The notes below the pieces were generated by a model that ran no database searches, was not told the DNA's origin, and saw only the letters and a list, made by a program, of their open reading frames with translations. This document shows, one piece after another, positions 11,752-22,973 of a stretch of 64,000 bases of DNA. The first letter of the stretch is position 1; each line of letters starts with the position of its first letter. The stretch comes from Oikopleura dioica (lineage: Eukaryota > Chordata > Appendicularia > Copelata > Oikopleuridae). A program made the translations under genes and the position numbers. The stretch is from positions 6,308,157 to 6,372,156 of the forward strand of contig OU015566.1 in assembly GCA_907165135.1 (NCBI GenBank). The letters are read 5' to 3'.

Positions 11752-14700
11752 TCAGTCAAAATAGTCGGCAATGTCGATTTCTGGGTCCAAAAGACCGTCT
11801 TTTAACTCGCCAATATTAATTTCATTTGAGATAAGATTTTCTAGCGCTAGGGTCGGCAACAAAAATCTTTTCTGGAAAGAGACAGAAACCCAATTAGCCC
11901 GCTGGTGCGCAATTATCGCGGTCATAAATCGCCGACCCCATTTTCTATGACCTCCAGTAATTCACAGTCTTCTTTGTAAATCAGAATAGCTCCTCTCACG
12001 CGATCCTCATAGATCACCACTTTTATGAACTCGGCTCCCTTGGTTTCTGCGCGGACGGGTTCGAAAATATTAAAAAATATGGGAACTCGAAAGCCAAAAT
12101 TAAGGGAATCGGTAAAAGGAAAAAAGATCGGGAAGGTAAATTGGTTCCGGATGGTTGGCAATAAGGCCACTGCAGCCGGGGATCACGCATAAGGAGAAAA
12201 TCGAGCCACAAGTGGTTCGGACTGGCGCTATTTAGGCTTGTGAACTTTGGAAAGAGGATCATAATGCATAGTTGCAGAATAAAAAATGGATCTTTTTAAT
12301 AGGTTTTGTTTCGTTAAAAGGAATTTTTTGATGGATTAAATAAACAGAAAATGAATGAATAAAATCCTTACTTTTTTCTTGTTTTCTTTTTTTAAGCAAT
12401 AATTGAATTTTTCCGCGAGAAAATCAACAATTCTAGAGATTTAAAAAATCAATTAACAGCAATAGTTGAAGTTCAATAATTGAATGAACTTTAGACTCGA
12501 TTCATTTTTATAAAAATATATTTTAAAGCAGCAAATTTCTCGGCGGTAAATCTCTTGATGCATAAGAGAGAATAAATAAGAAATTAATCCTCTAGGCTTC
12601 TTTAAAATCTCTTAAAAAGGGTGAAGCGGCGCTAATCCAGCGATCTTGAGACGTTATTTATTGCTATATTTCAACCCATCGCCATTGAACTCGAATAGCC
12701 AAAAGAAAAAAATAAGTTATTTCGCAAAAGTAAAGCATAAATTAAAGATGCGCCTCTGAGATGTCTGAAAGCCACAGTAAGACGGAAAAGACACAGAAAT
12801 CGCTGCTGAAAAGGTCTGAATAAGTTTTGCTTTGAATAATTGATCGATTCAAGAGCGACTCTCTCTTTTGATAATGACAAAGGCGATGGATGAATATTCG
12901 ATTGGGCCAGTTGATCTTGAACGATCTTTCTTCTCAACGAAAAAAAACTTGAATCAATTAATTAATATATTTGATTTAATAAAATAATATATTTTTCGAA
13001 AATAAAAGTTTTCAATGAAGAAAGTTTGATAAACCAATAAAAAGACAAAAAAATGAAGATTTCTGATTGGCTAAAAATATCAGAAAGAGACAATCAAAAA
13101 CAAGAAGTCAGAAATTTGAAAGAATGCTGTTACCTGGGGTCGGGAACTACCCACTTAAATTTGGTGGGTAGAGTAGGGTAGAGTAGGTCCGAATTTCGAA
13201 CTGCTCTGGGTAGGGTAGGGTAGAGTAGAGTAGTTCGTGGGTAGTATATTCTAGAACAAAAAATATACAAAAAAATATTTTTTATTCACTGAAAAATGAG
13301 TTTTTTAGCGAAAATTTAAGTAAACAAACATTTCTAGTTGTGTACTAGGAATTTTTACATGAATATTTCTTGCTCAAAGCCTATTCTTCTTGCTTTTCCT
13401 AGAATTTTGGCTCCAGAATCTCGAGAATATGAGACCTACCCACATAACTACACACTCAAAAATAGTGGGTAGAGTAGGGTAGAGTAGATGGAACTACCCT
13501 ACCCTACCCTACCCAGCCCAAATCTACCCACTTGGGTAGGGTAGATCCCGACCCCAGCTGTTACTAACTAAGAATATCATAATGTTGAAAATTTAAAATA
13601 ATAAGAAAATTGAAAAATAGAAGCTTATTTGCGTTTTGGCGTTGTTTTATTTTCGAACCCGTTCTCTCTGAAAATGATCTCAACTTGGCGCTGGGGAAGC
13701 GTTTGCGCATTGTACAATCCAAGAAGCGCCGTTCTATTCATTTGGGATTTGACTTTCGTGAGTAAAAAACGAGAATAGCGCATTTTGGCCAAGAGCGCGG
13801 CAAGAACGCGCAAATATTTGAATTTTTTTTTTCAACTATCAGAAGAATAAAATTTGTTAAAAAATGATTCATATTCTGAAACATCGTTTAATAAAATTGA
13901 AGTTTTAAAAGTCATTTGAATAAAAAAATAGAAGAAAGAACTGTCAAGAAAAACATTCAAAAATAAATCCCGTTTCCTGAAGCCAAAAAAGCTGGTACAA
14001 TGAGTAAAAGTCGTAAAACAAAAATCAAGCAGTGCTTCTTGCTCGTCTAAATGACTGTTGCTTCGTTTCAGAAAGCAAAATATTTGAGCAGCTAAATCGC
14101 ACAGTCCTACTGTAATTATCGAATTTCGGAATCGTCAACATCGAAAATTGAAAACTCATCGACAGGGAATCATGTTTGCTCTCTCGAAATATTTGATTTT
14201 GAATTAGATCGACAAATCTTCGATTTCCGAGTGATTTATACAAGCATTTACGACCATTTCTTTGCGTTAAATTCAAGTAAATACTTGAAATTCTCAGTTT
14301 TTGTAAAAGTTTTGTAATAAGAGACCTTGATTTCCTTTTAACCTGACTCGGGAACCTGTGTAGAAGCCTGAGCTACGATCCTGAAAAAGCTAAGATGACC
14401 ATTTGTCTATTCGTGAAAGCGATTTCAGAGCTCTTACACAGGTTTCTACACATTTTTCCGAGCCACGTTCAAGGGAAATCAAGGTCTTTTGCTACATAAT
14501 TTCGACAGAAATTGAGAATCCTTGAATTTGAGGTAAAGAAAAAATTGTAAATGTTTATAGACACGAGAAAAAATTATAGAAGTCTGTAAAAATTTTCATT
14601 GTAAATCTTACACTGTAAAATAAAGCGGAAATCAGGGATTCGCTGATTGTAAAATCAAAGAAGGAAAAATCAAACAAAAATGGTCAAATAGATAACTCGG

Positions 14701-17700
14701 TTTCTGAAAAACTAGACTATCAAAATGCAAAACATCAAAAACTCGTTTGGACTTATTTGACATTCGCTTTTTCAAGCTTCTGAAACGCGCCTGACAAGAC
14801 ATCTGGCTGCATATTTACCCATTTGAATAGCCTGTGTCCATAGACGCATCTACGGAAGGGGCCCATCAATATTCCGTCTCAGAAGACTCTTCTATGTTTT
14901 CACTATTTCTATTTACTATTTAGAGTAAATATATGAAAACTTGGGCTCCGATCGATTTTTCAGACGACTGGAGAAAACTAGTTTTACGAGGCAGCGGCGC
15001 GCACCGGAAAGTTATTAAAACAAAAAAATACTCAGGAGAGTAATTGAAAATTTTACTAAAAAAACTATTTTCCCTTGAAAAAAATCCATTCAAAAAATTC
15101 TCTATTTTTGGAATTTTAGGACTTTATCAGTACGATTTTTGTCAATTTTTAGAGATCGCTTTTTTTTGGGCAAAATTCAATAAAAAAGTGGCCAAAAATG
15201 GGCAAAATTGCCATTTTTTAGCAGAAAAATCGCAAAAGCGAAAAAACTGTGTTTTTTGTGGGCCGGACCTGAAACCAATTTGGGATCTCATCAGAGGGCC
15301 AATTATGCGTAGTACAGCAGTCTCCAGCTGCGTAAATGCATGGATCAGAAATTGAACGCATGTTGGAATCGACTAAAATGCCTCTTAAAAGCGGGCTCTT
15401 CTTCTGTAAAACTGCTCTCTTCAAAATAACAAAAATCCATTTTGGTAAAAATTCTCTCAGCGTTTCAACTACTTGAATTCTGCTCTGGCAAGTTGAGCAA
15501 AGAAAGGGCCAAATTTGAACTGCTTGGTTCCGCCAGGCGTAGTATTTACAATTGGAGCAAAAGCACACAAGCGCGTATTTACGAACTGATTAATGCTCCT
15601 CGCGCTTTTTTCTTTGAGTAGCGCCGCCCGCCGATCCTGTCTGCTTCGATTGAGATTTCAAATGACGTCATTTTCATTTCTTTACACATTTTTTCACAAA
15701 ATACTCAGGTGATTTTCTCTCATTTTTGATGCTGAAATCCTCTTCCTGGACTAAGTTCCAAAATGCCATCGACCAGTTCTGTCTGTAAAAAGCTGTAAAT
15801 CAATCTTTCTTTACATTCTTTCAACACAAGATGCACTCAACTTGGATTAAACTTGGATCACCCTTGTCAAGATTAGAAATACTGATTCCCCTGGAGACTA
15901 CAGACACGGCATTGTTAAAACAAGACTCTTTCATTCTGAGACTAATTAGTATTCAATCTCGAACTGAAAAGAGCTCCAGTAAAAAAGAACGGTCTAATTG
16001 CCCAAATCATAAATCTCGAATTTGTCCTTGAAGGTCGGTTTGATTTAGATATTGCAGCATTCCTGAGCTTGTACTCCGATGGCGAGGACGACAAAATCGA
16101 CGACGAATTTGTTCCCATTGGCTAGTATAACCTGGGCAGCGTTGGATTCTGTTTTCACGACGTCGCGCAGCTCAACCCCCGAATCTGAAATGGGCGTGAG
16201 ATGATCCTCCCTTGAGCTGTTTGGCTCCAATTTATTCAGAACGGAAAATAGATACATTTGAACCCGCAATGAAGGTTCAACAAGCAGCAGTTCAAATCCT
16301 CTGCTCCTGTCCTCGGCAACCTGTGTAGAAGACCTGAGTCAGGCTTAAAAGATCTCCTATGAAAAGCGTCGTAATTTTCAATCGAGGTTGCCGAGCTCAA
16401 AATCCAGCCCCCATTAATCCCTTTTTTTGATAAAAGCCGCAGCAAAATTGATGCTTTTTTGGAGCCTCGGGCACTTACTTGGTTTTTTAAATCGATTTAT
16501 AAGCCCAAGATAGCTGAAACCTGCAGCTGTTACTTACGATAAGTAATTTTCCTTTCCGATTCGTTCGATGTTCCAGCAAGCTTGAGGCCCTTGTGTTTGT
16601 ACCAGGAGGGGCCGAGAGCGGCAGACTGGCAGACTTCTGCTCCGATGACGTTTGGAACCGTGTACTCTGATTGAGTTAACTAAAGTAAAAAAATGCGCGG
16701 AAAACAAGTTTTCTCAAAGGGAAATAAAATGACTCACAATCAATTTCCTCCCTTTTTCTGATAAACTTGAACCAAATAACAATTTTAACGCTCTCACCGT
16801 GATAAGAGCAATTTTTCGTTTCCACCTTTGGCTTTTTCTCGTCATTTTTCTGCTCTGCCGATTCTAGCAAAAACTCCATGGCCACAGGATCGAGAAACTT
16901 TTGGCCAAAGCTTTTTTCTCTCGAGCACCAAACAATTTCCACATGCTTGAGATTGTGCACCAGCTCAAGTGCTACAAAATGAAAGAAAGAGAGTCTTGCT
17001 TGAATAATTTTTCTTTCATTTCAAAATTTAAAATTCTCCTCCAGAGGATTAATTTATTAAAAAAATTAATGCGTACCTATACCCCCATCGCCAAAAATAG
17101 CAATTTTCTTGGAGTTCTTTTTTGCGGGTTCGGAAAAAGCTTTAATACAGTCACATTATTCTGAGCCAATCAATAAGCGCCTTAGACCTGTATGTAACAT
17201 TCCCCTGTCAGTACGCCTCCCATCCGAAAATGCTTCGGAAAAGGTGCTAGAAATGAAAGTTCTTAACCCAAAAGTGCCTGTAGCTTTCGCTCAAGAAGAA
17301 GTGCAGACTCTGTGTCACTGAAAGGTGTACCTGTTAGAAACAAGGTAAATAACTTCTTTCCACTGGCGCTGAAAATCAATGCCCGATCGATCAGAGGGCA
17401 ACTCCTTCGCCCACGTCTCTTCTGACAAAAAAGACTGTATATACAGTCCAGCAATAAATAAACATTTACCGTAAAGACAGAACAAGCTCTGGACTCGTCA
17501 GCGAAGGTACTTTTCGAGGAACGGCGCCGGTGCAGAGAACCAGTTTTCGGTAAAACAAGTCGTTTCCGCTCGCCAATCTGACGATTTTGTTCTCTTTGTT
17601 AATTGCAATAGCTCTTTCGCCGAAAACCTTTAATTCCGCCTCATTGGATTTTTGACCAGTTTTGTTGTTTCGGTCGTTTGCTTTGGCAAAAGGCGCTTCT

Positions 17701-18448
17701 TGGACGAGACATTCCTCTAGGTCGTACTCTGGGAGAGAAAAAAGTTAGTATACACACACTTTGAATTTTTAATTATAAATAGAAAGCACTGAATATTTGA
17801 GCCTTCCACTTTCCTGTGAGAGGATGTAGCCTAGATCTACATGTAGGCTAGAAGTTGAACCTACCGACTAATCCAGAAGAAAGGATTTCGATGTTCTTGA
17901 TGCGCTTGACGTAGTTGCCGCCAGTGACGAGAGCGATTCTTGCATCACGGTCGGAGAGCTCCAACTTTTTTGACGTTTGAAACAATTAAGAGTATATTTT
18001 ATTTATATTTGAAATTGAAAAAATCTAAATAAGGAATTTAAAAGCAAGGAACAAACCAAAAATTTGATCGGCCCTCTGAATTGATATTATCTTAGGTCGA
18101 TGGTTAGATTGATAAAAAGATCATTATCGTGATTTTCTAAATTTAAGGAGAAGTTGATTGTCCGAAGCTGTCTACAAAATAAAATGCAACGAAAAGATTC
18201 AGAGTTCTCAATTGTTTTTGGATATTCAAAATGATTCAACAATAAACGAATTCGATGCCCCAGTGTCTACAAATAAAGATAAAACTGATTTTGTAAAATG
18301 AGCAAACATAATTTTCCAGTTTTTGTCCATATATATTTAAATAAATGACTATTCTTTATTTTGCCATTTCTCACGATTCCTTGAGTTGATTGACGCATTC
18401 TACCGCAGCTATGCCGCCTCCAACAACCACAACATCAAATTTATTCAT
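11752..18448 (-). CDS. PYROXD1: Pyridine nucleotide-disulfide oxidoreductase domain protein 1
   Basis: Class I pyridine nucleotide-disulfide oxidoreductase (FAD flavoprotein). It is matched along its length to vertebrate PYROXD1 by exons I could order: MNKFDVVVVGGGIAAVEC (FAD-binding GxGxxG-type, 18448-18380); KLVLCTGAVPRKVPSL (17728-17470); the NAD-binding IAIFGDGGIALELVHNL (17139-17077 and 16971-16798); ALGPSWYKHKGLKLAGT (16666-16534); the exon 16300-16075; CIYAAGDCC (15403-15269); MRLWTQAIQMGKYAARC (14849-14796); FTHCTSFFGF (14041-13977); LLGLYNAQTL (13733-13669); GAEFIKVV (12046-11952); and the family-typical end LLDPEIDIADYFD (11871-11752). Three introns are GA-AG. The segment equivalent to VTPN between 16075 and 15403 was not located, so one small exon may be missing. 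TTTCAG lies one nt before the ATG. Confidence 0.9.
12250..13133. other. AT-rich intron interior, nothing recognised
   Basis: Interior of the 1.6-kb PYROXD1 intron. Open frames here are short and AT-rich without homology that I can recognise. Confidence 0.4.
13134..13557. mobile_element. GGGTAG-rich palindromic element
   Basis: The outer ends CTGGGGTCGGGAACTACCCA and the inverted GGGTAGATCCCGACCCCAG form a terminal inverted repeat of about 19 bp. Just inside are arrays of GGGTAGAGTA (left) and CTACCCTACC (right), so the whole unit is a nested palindrome of 424 bp. Confidence 0.75.
13734..13976 (-). other. GA-AG intron of PYROXD1
   Basis: Connects FTHCTSFFGF to TALLGLYNAQ in phase with GAAACG at the 5' end and AATAG at the 3' end. 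The start contains GGGATTTA. The reverse complement of the end contains GGGATTTG, a short shared inverted segment. Confidence 0.65.
14280..14525. mobile_element. Extended PAL element (copy 4) in a PYROXD1 intron
   Basis: The usual core (CGGGAACCTGTGTAGAAGCC left, ACACATTTTTCCGAGCC right) is flanked by a further pair of arms sharing AGACCTTGATTTCC. Each arm totals about 65 bp, the longest palindrome of the family here. Confidence 0.7.
16311..16400. mobile_element. PAL element (copy 5) abutting PYROXD1 exon 8
   Basis: CTCGGCAACCTGTGTAGAAG and GACCTGAGTCAGG on the left, GGTTGCCGAGCTC on the right. Its edge lies about 10 bp from the exon that starts at 16300. Confidence 0.7.
17965..18379 (-). 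other. GA-AG intron 1 of PYROXD1
   Basis: Exon 1 ends VNQLK and exon 2 begins LELSDRDARIALVTG. Only a donor at GAATCG keeps the frame with the single available acceptor CAAAAAAG. A GTGAGA six nt away would shift the frame. Terminal inverted similarity is weak here. Confidence 0.6.
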
Positions 18449-18734
18449 ACTGAAATTTTTTATCTTCAAATCAGCCGCAAAAATTTTCAGTAAAGTTTTG
18501 TTAGAACTACTAATTATTCTGCTCACTAAAAAATTAGTAGCGAGAGAGTCATTTTGAACTTTGAGAGAGAATGGGGGAATGCAGTTAACTCAGAGTAAAC
18601 TTAATAAAATACTTTCTTGTTGAGGAATAAATTGCTACAGTAAGAAAAGGAAACAGAAACAGTAGCATGAAGGAAAGGATATCTACATACTAAGGGCGCA
18701 GTTGGACTTTGGCAGTGAAGCATCTTTAGGACTT

Positions 18735-21144
18735 TTATAATGGCTGTTCTCTTTTTTCTTCGCTTTCTTCCGCAATTTCTTCTTTCAGTTTTTCTTCAGT
18801 AGCGATGACGTTCCCGCCAGACGGTCCAGAGATAGCCTCTCCGTTTTCTTGATTTTCCGTGTCTTTCTTTCTCTCTGATTCGGGAATATCCTCGTACCCA
18901 TTGAAGCCATCCTCTTCTTCTTCATTTTCCTCATCCGATTCTTCGCTTGAACTACTCTCATCTGAGAAAAGAAAAGTCAAACAAAAGCGCCTTCGGAAAA
19001 AATGAAAAACGTACATCCGTCCGGAAGCAGCTCGTGTCCATGAAAAACTGTCTGGTATCCACTTTCGAGCTGGCAGAAGACGCCCTTTGGTACTTCAACC
19101 CTTGGCCTTCGACTTTGATGACTTACGACGGGCTTAGCCTCGTCCTTATCATTTTCAGCGCTGTTTTCTTCGATTTTCTAAAGAGAATAAAGTGACGATC
19201 AACATATTTTTCCATTTTTGATAATTCAGATCGGCCGCAGACTTGGATCGGGTTCTGATTCGCCTAGACGAAGAATTCTCGTCTCTGATTAGCTGGTACG
19301 GCTCACACAACAGCAAACGGGTTCTCGCCAATCAGAGAGGTGAATCCTTCGCCTGAGCGAATAAGAACCTTTCAAACCTCAATAACCCTTAGAAAACGCA
19401 GATTATGTAGAGGCCTCTATCCAGTAGATCCAACCCAGCTAGAATTACCCGTCTCTTTTCAGGCGGAACACCTTCTTCAAATTCCTTGTTTTCTTCTTTA
19501 TCCTCCTCTTTGCTTATCTTTTCCAACTCTTCTCTAGTAACTTCGCTGACCTCTGCAGCCCCGCCCGAGCCGCCGAAATCGCTCCAGCCAAGCTTATTGG
19601 CCAGCACGGCGACGATATCATCACAATTTCCAAGCAGCTCGCCGTCAAACTCGGAGGCGTAGCGCAGCGACTCGCGGTTAACTAAATTTCAATTCAAGAA
19701 CTCGCCATTCTTTGACCACACTCACTCAGAATTGCGGGCACCGAGCTGTCCAGCGCGTCGGGAATTTCGTTCACTGGGCCTACTTTCAAACTCGAGCCCA
19801 TGACGATTAATAGGTCAGCTTTGGAGAGAGGTTTCTACGGAGCTGAAAGTCCCTTACACCAACTAAAGTCGAATAAAAAGCTTTTCATCAAATTTTCAAA
19901 ATTTAGAAACCCTCCTTTGTCCTTTTCGTCAACCATCGCTTTATGAAAATGCTTAAAAACAAATAAAATCCTTTTCTTACTCTTCCTCAATTACCTTCGG
20001 AAGACTTTCGCCGAAGAAAACAATATCCGGTTTAATAACTGATCCGCATTCGTCTTCGTAAGTTTCGAAAGACTCTTCCTTCGTCAAAACCGTCGGGATT
20101 TCGGACTTCTCTTTTGGCCGTGGAATCAGGCGCTTTTTAGTTCGAAGTTTTTTGCAACGAGGAATTCGCTGCGCGAAGATTTCCTCTTTGATGTCCGAAG
20201 ACTTGTACCTCGCCTTGCAGTTTGGATCGAGACAAGTGGCAGTGTGGAAGTGGCCGTGGCATTGGATCACGTTTTGGATCCCTGCTTCTTGTTCTGAAGC
20301 AATTTTAGGAGATGGAGAAAGAGGTGGAAGTACCTAGGCCGTCGATGTTTTGAGTGAAATTTCTGAGAAGTTTGCCGCGTTTTTCGAGTTCGGCGATGAA
20401 TTTGTGCGAAGGGGAGGGCTGGAAGCTGCCGGGGTAGATTTCCTTCGCAAAGCGAAAGAATGGGCGCTGATCGCCTTTGAAAAATTGCAAGCAGAACATC
20501 GACTGAAACGAGATTGCAGGAAAGGGCCACCACAAACGGGAAGTGTACCTGTGGATCTGGAAGCTCAGGAAAATCAACTGCTAATTTTGCGTAGAGACCA
20601 TTTTTCGATCTAAAATCAGGAATGCCGCAGGAAACACTTATTCCCGCTCCCGTCAGGATCATGATATTTTTTGACTCTAGAATTCTTGTGAGAGGAAAAA
20701 CGCGCCCTGAGCGTACTTTGGATAAGTTCGACGATTTCCTCCAGCGAGAGTTTTCGCTGCCGCTCTCGTTTTTCTTCGGCAAAAGCGGCTAGGAGGTGCT
20801 GAATGACACGCATTGGATTTTCATCGCGGGAGAAGTCGAGGCCGATCATTCTCGCCAGCTGGTAAGGGTCACCGCCGTCCCTCAGCATTTGTACCAAAGC
20901 ATGGAAGGCGCCTGAACAATTCGATGAACGCTGACTCATTTCTGTCTAATTTACCGCTTCGCTGGGGCTTCCAATCGCTTTCTGACGCATTGTCGTCATC
21001 ATTTTCCGCCCGACTACTGCTCGGTTCTGCCCCTTCAAAAGGTGGTTCGCTTCCGCTTGGAAGGACCCTTTCGCTCCAATCTACTGTTTGTTTTTCGGTT
21101 TCCTCGATGTTTCGATTTACAGCTTCTGACGCTGCCTCGCTCAT
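18735..21144 (-). CDS. SIRT1: NAD-dependent protein deacetylase sirtuin-1
   Basis: Class I sirtuin that removes acetyl groups from histone and transcription-factor lysines in the nucleus. Exons recognised: an acidic N-terminus 21144-20955; the regulatory helical module 20911-20717 ([12 protein letters not shown]); 20676-20549 with [15 protein letters not shown]; 20502-20334 with [19 protein letters not shown] and NFTQNIDGL; 20293-19995 with [10 protein letters not shown] and [12 protein letters not shown]; a short exon near 19944 ([11 protein letters not shown]); [15 protein letters not shown] (about 19830-19726); 19681-19449; 19177-19015; and 18961-18735. The last two match the essential-for-activity segment ([12 protein letters not shown] followed by SSSSEE and an acidic tail). 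Catalytic His and NAD residues are present. The second zinc cysteine pair is split by a 35-residue insertion. Splice sites around 19850-19950 are unresolved. Length is about 585 aa. Confidence 0.92.
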
Positions 21145-21337
21145 CTGAAAACTACTGCCGTTCAGCTACTGCTAGAGTGTGAACCATTTTTTTCTAAGTC
21201 GATAGGAGGGGGGCTGGGTTGGGTTAGGGTTTAGTTTAGGGTTAAGGGTTAGAGTAAGCCTGGGATGGGTAACTCAAAGGGGTTAGGGTTACGGGGTAGG
21301 TCCACAAAACTGACAAAAATGAAATTGAACTTTTTTA
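21145..21337. other. SIRT1 upstream region with telomere-like GGGTTAG repeats
   Basis: The SIRT1 5' flank. From about 21205 to 21300 it is G-rich with irregular GGGTTAGGGTTTAG-type units. Confidence 0.5.
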
Positions 21338-22007
21338 TTAACCTTACGACCACAAACGGGAATTTCACCCCCCGACCACAATGTGCCATATATGGCACAT
21401 CGCCTTTACTGCCCTCTGGAGGCTATTTTACAAACCGAACCCGAGCCTTATCCCGAACCCAAACCGAAATCAGACATTGGAAGAAAATCTAAACTAAAAT
21501 TCTTCCCCAAACCCGAACAAAATTTCTCAAAAAAATGCAAAATTTTGCCGGCGGAAGATATCCTACCGACCACAATGTGCCATATTTGACACATCGCCTC
21601 TACCGCCATCTTGAGATCGTTTTATTGGCTCAACCCGAACCTTCTAAGTCTAAATCAGATTCCAAACCCAAAATATGATGAAGACACGCATCCAAACCCA
21701 AACCACAACCCCGGAAGTCAATTGTTTCTCCGGCAGAAAAAAGTCCCCCCGACCACAATGTGCCATATATGGCACATTTTTAATGCATTTGTGTGCCATA
21801 TATGGCACACGAGTAGCGAAGCTAAATTCGCTATTCTGATGCATTTGTAGCGAAGCAGCGGTCATTTCGGGCATACCACGTGAAAGGTCGGCGAAAAGTA
21901 GGGCCTAAAAGGGGGGTCGGCGAAATTCTCACAGCACGTTAAAAATGAGTTACGGGCCTTTGTTTGCCTTTGTGCCATATATGGCACACTTGTGGTCGTA
22001 AGGTTAA
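21338..22007. mobile_element. Element with 18-bp TIRs and five TGTGCCATATATGGCACA palindromes
   Basis: TTAACCTTACGACCACAA at 21338 and its inverted copy at 21990-22007 bound 670 bp. Inside, the palindrome TGTGCCATATATGGCACA occurs at 21382, 21759, 21792 (flanks vary) and 21971, with a degenerate copy at 21576. Several copies are preceded by CCGACCACAA. No transposase frame is evident, so it appears non-autonomous. It begins about 190 bp upstream of the SIRT1 start codon. Confidence 0.75.
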
Positions 22008-22973
22008 TTGATTTTGATTTTGTTGTTTTCTCATTTGTTTTGAAAGAATAAACCTTTTTTGCAATAAAAATAAATACTTGTTGAATCAGGAAAAAGTTGA
22101 AAATTGAACAGGAGGGAAAAACAATCTTTGGCACGTCGCGAGAATCAAAGTTTGGGTTAATCAAAGTTGATGATTAAAAAAAAAACAATATGAATTAAAA
22201 ACTGATAAAATTACAATTTTTTTTTGAAAATAGGTTTTGTGAAAAATGAAGGAAAATTTGGAATTCTTCACAGTTCGTTTTATGAATTTTTAAAACAGGT
22301 CACATGTATTTTTTTAGAGTCAGGGTCGAAAGAAGTTGGATTTGATTAGGTATCGAACAGGGATTTTTGCTCAGTACTTTCGGACTTGATTAATTTGATT
22401 GGCGCCATCATTTTCTTATTGAGACTTCTGAAGTTCTTTTATCTTGAAACTGGCAAATGAAGTGAGATAAATTGTCGGTAAGACTTTGGCTATTATTCCT
22501 AAATTGTCGATTTTCTGAGACAAATTGCGTTTTGCGGCATTTCATTCGCCACAGGTAGAGAAATATTGAATAATCTCTAAATGGACACTTTAGGAACAAT
22601 ACTCGACGCTTCATCAACAGTTTAGGACATATGCCAACGAAGTCAAGTATTCAGTGATTTTCTGATTTTGAACTTAAAAATTACAGCTAGGATTTTTTCG
22701 GGAAACATGTTTCGAAAAGTTAACTTTATTGAACAAAATAAAAAGTGACATTTGAAATTTTTGAAGACCTGCTCTGTGGAATAAAAAATAAGAGAAGTGT
22801 TGATTTTTCTAATTCTGTTTTCTTTGTTTCAAGAATCAAACAATCGTTTAGGAAAAAAGCTGACCGGATCAGTCAGGGTCACAAAAGCAAGTCGATGATG
22901 ACGCTAACGCTGGGTCAAGGCAGAATTTCGATAAATGTAAAGTTTTGTCTCTTTCTTTCTTTTTTTTCGCAGG
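22008..22973. other. Intergenic region, no gene recognised
   Basis: AT-rich. Holds the presumed PPM1 poly(A) signal (minus-strand AATAAA near 22725-22730). Open frames at 22408 and 22745 have no supporting features. Confidence 0.4.

Larger units (their letters stand above)
12047..13668 (-). other. 1.6-kb GA-AG intron of PYROXD1 with inverted-repeat ends (candidate introner)
   Basis: The preceding exon ends with EIIF and the next continues TKGAEFIKVV, as in vertebrate PYROXD1. The intron begins GAGAGAACGGGTTCGAAAAT. The reverse complement of its end reads CTGCGCGGACGGGTTCGAAA and continues AATATT, so ACGGGTTCGAAAATA is shared. The GGGTAG element is nested inside. Confidence 0.75.

Noticed and set aside
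13134-13557. CRISPR-like repeat array
   Set aside because: Repeats are contiguous short units within a palindrome, with no spacers, in a eukaryotic genome.
21205-22010. Chromosome end or subtelomere
   Set aside because: GGGTTAG units are few and irregular, and ordinary genes lie on both sides.
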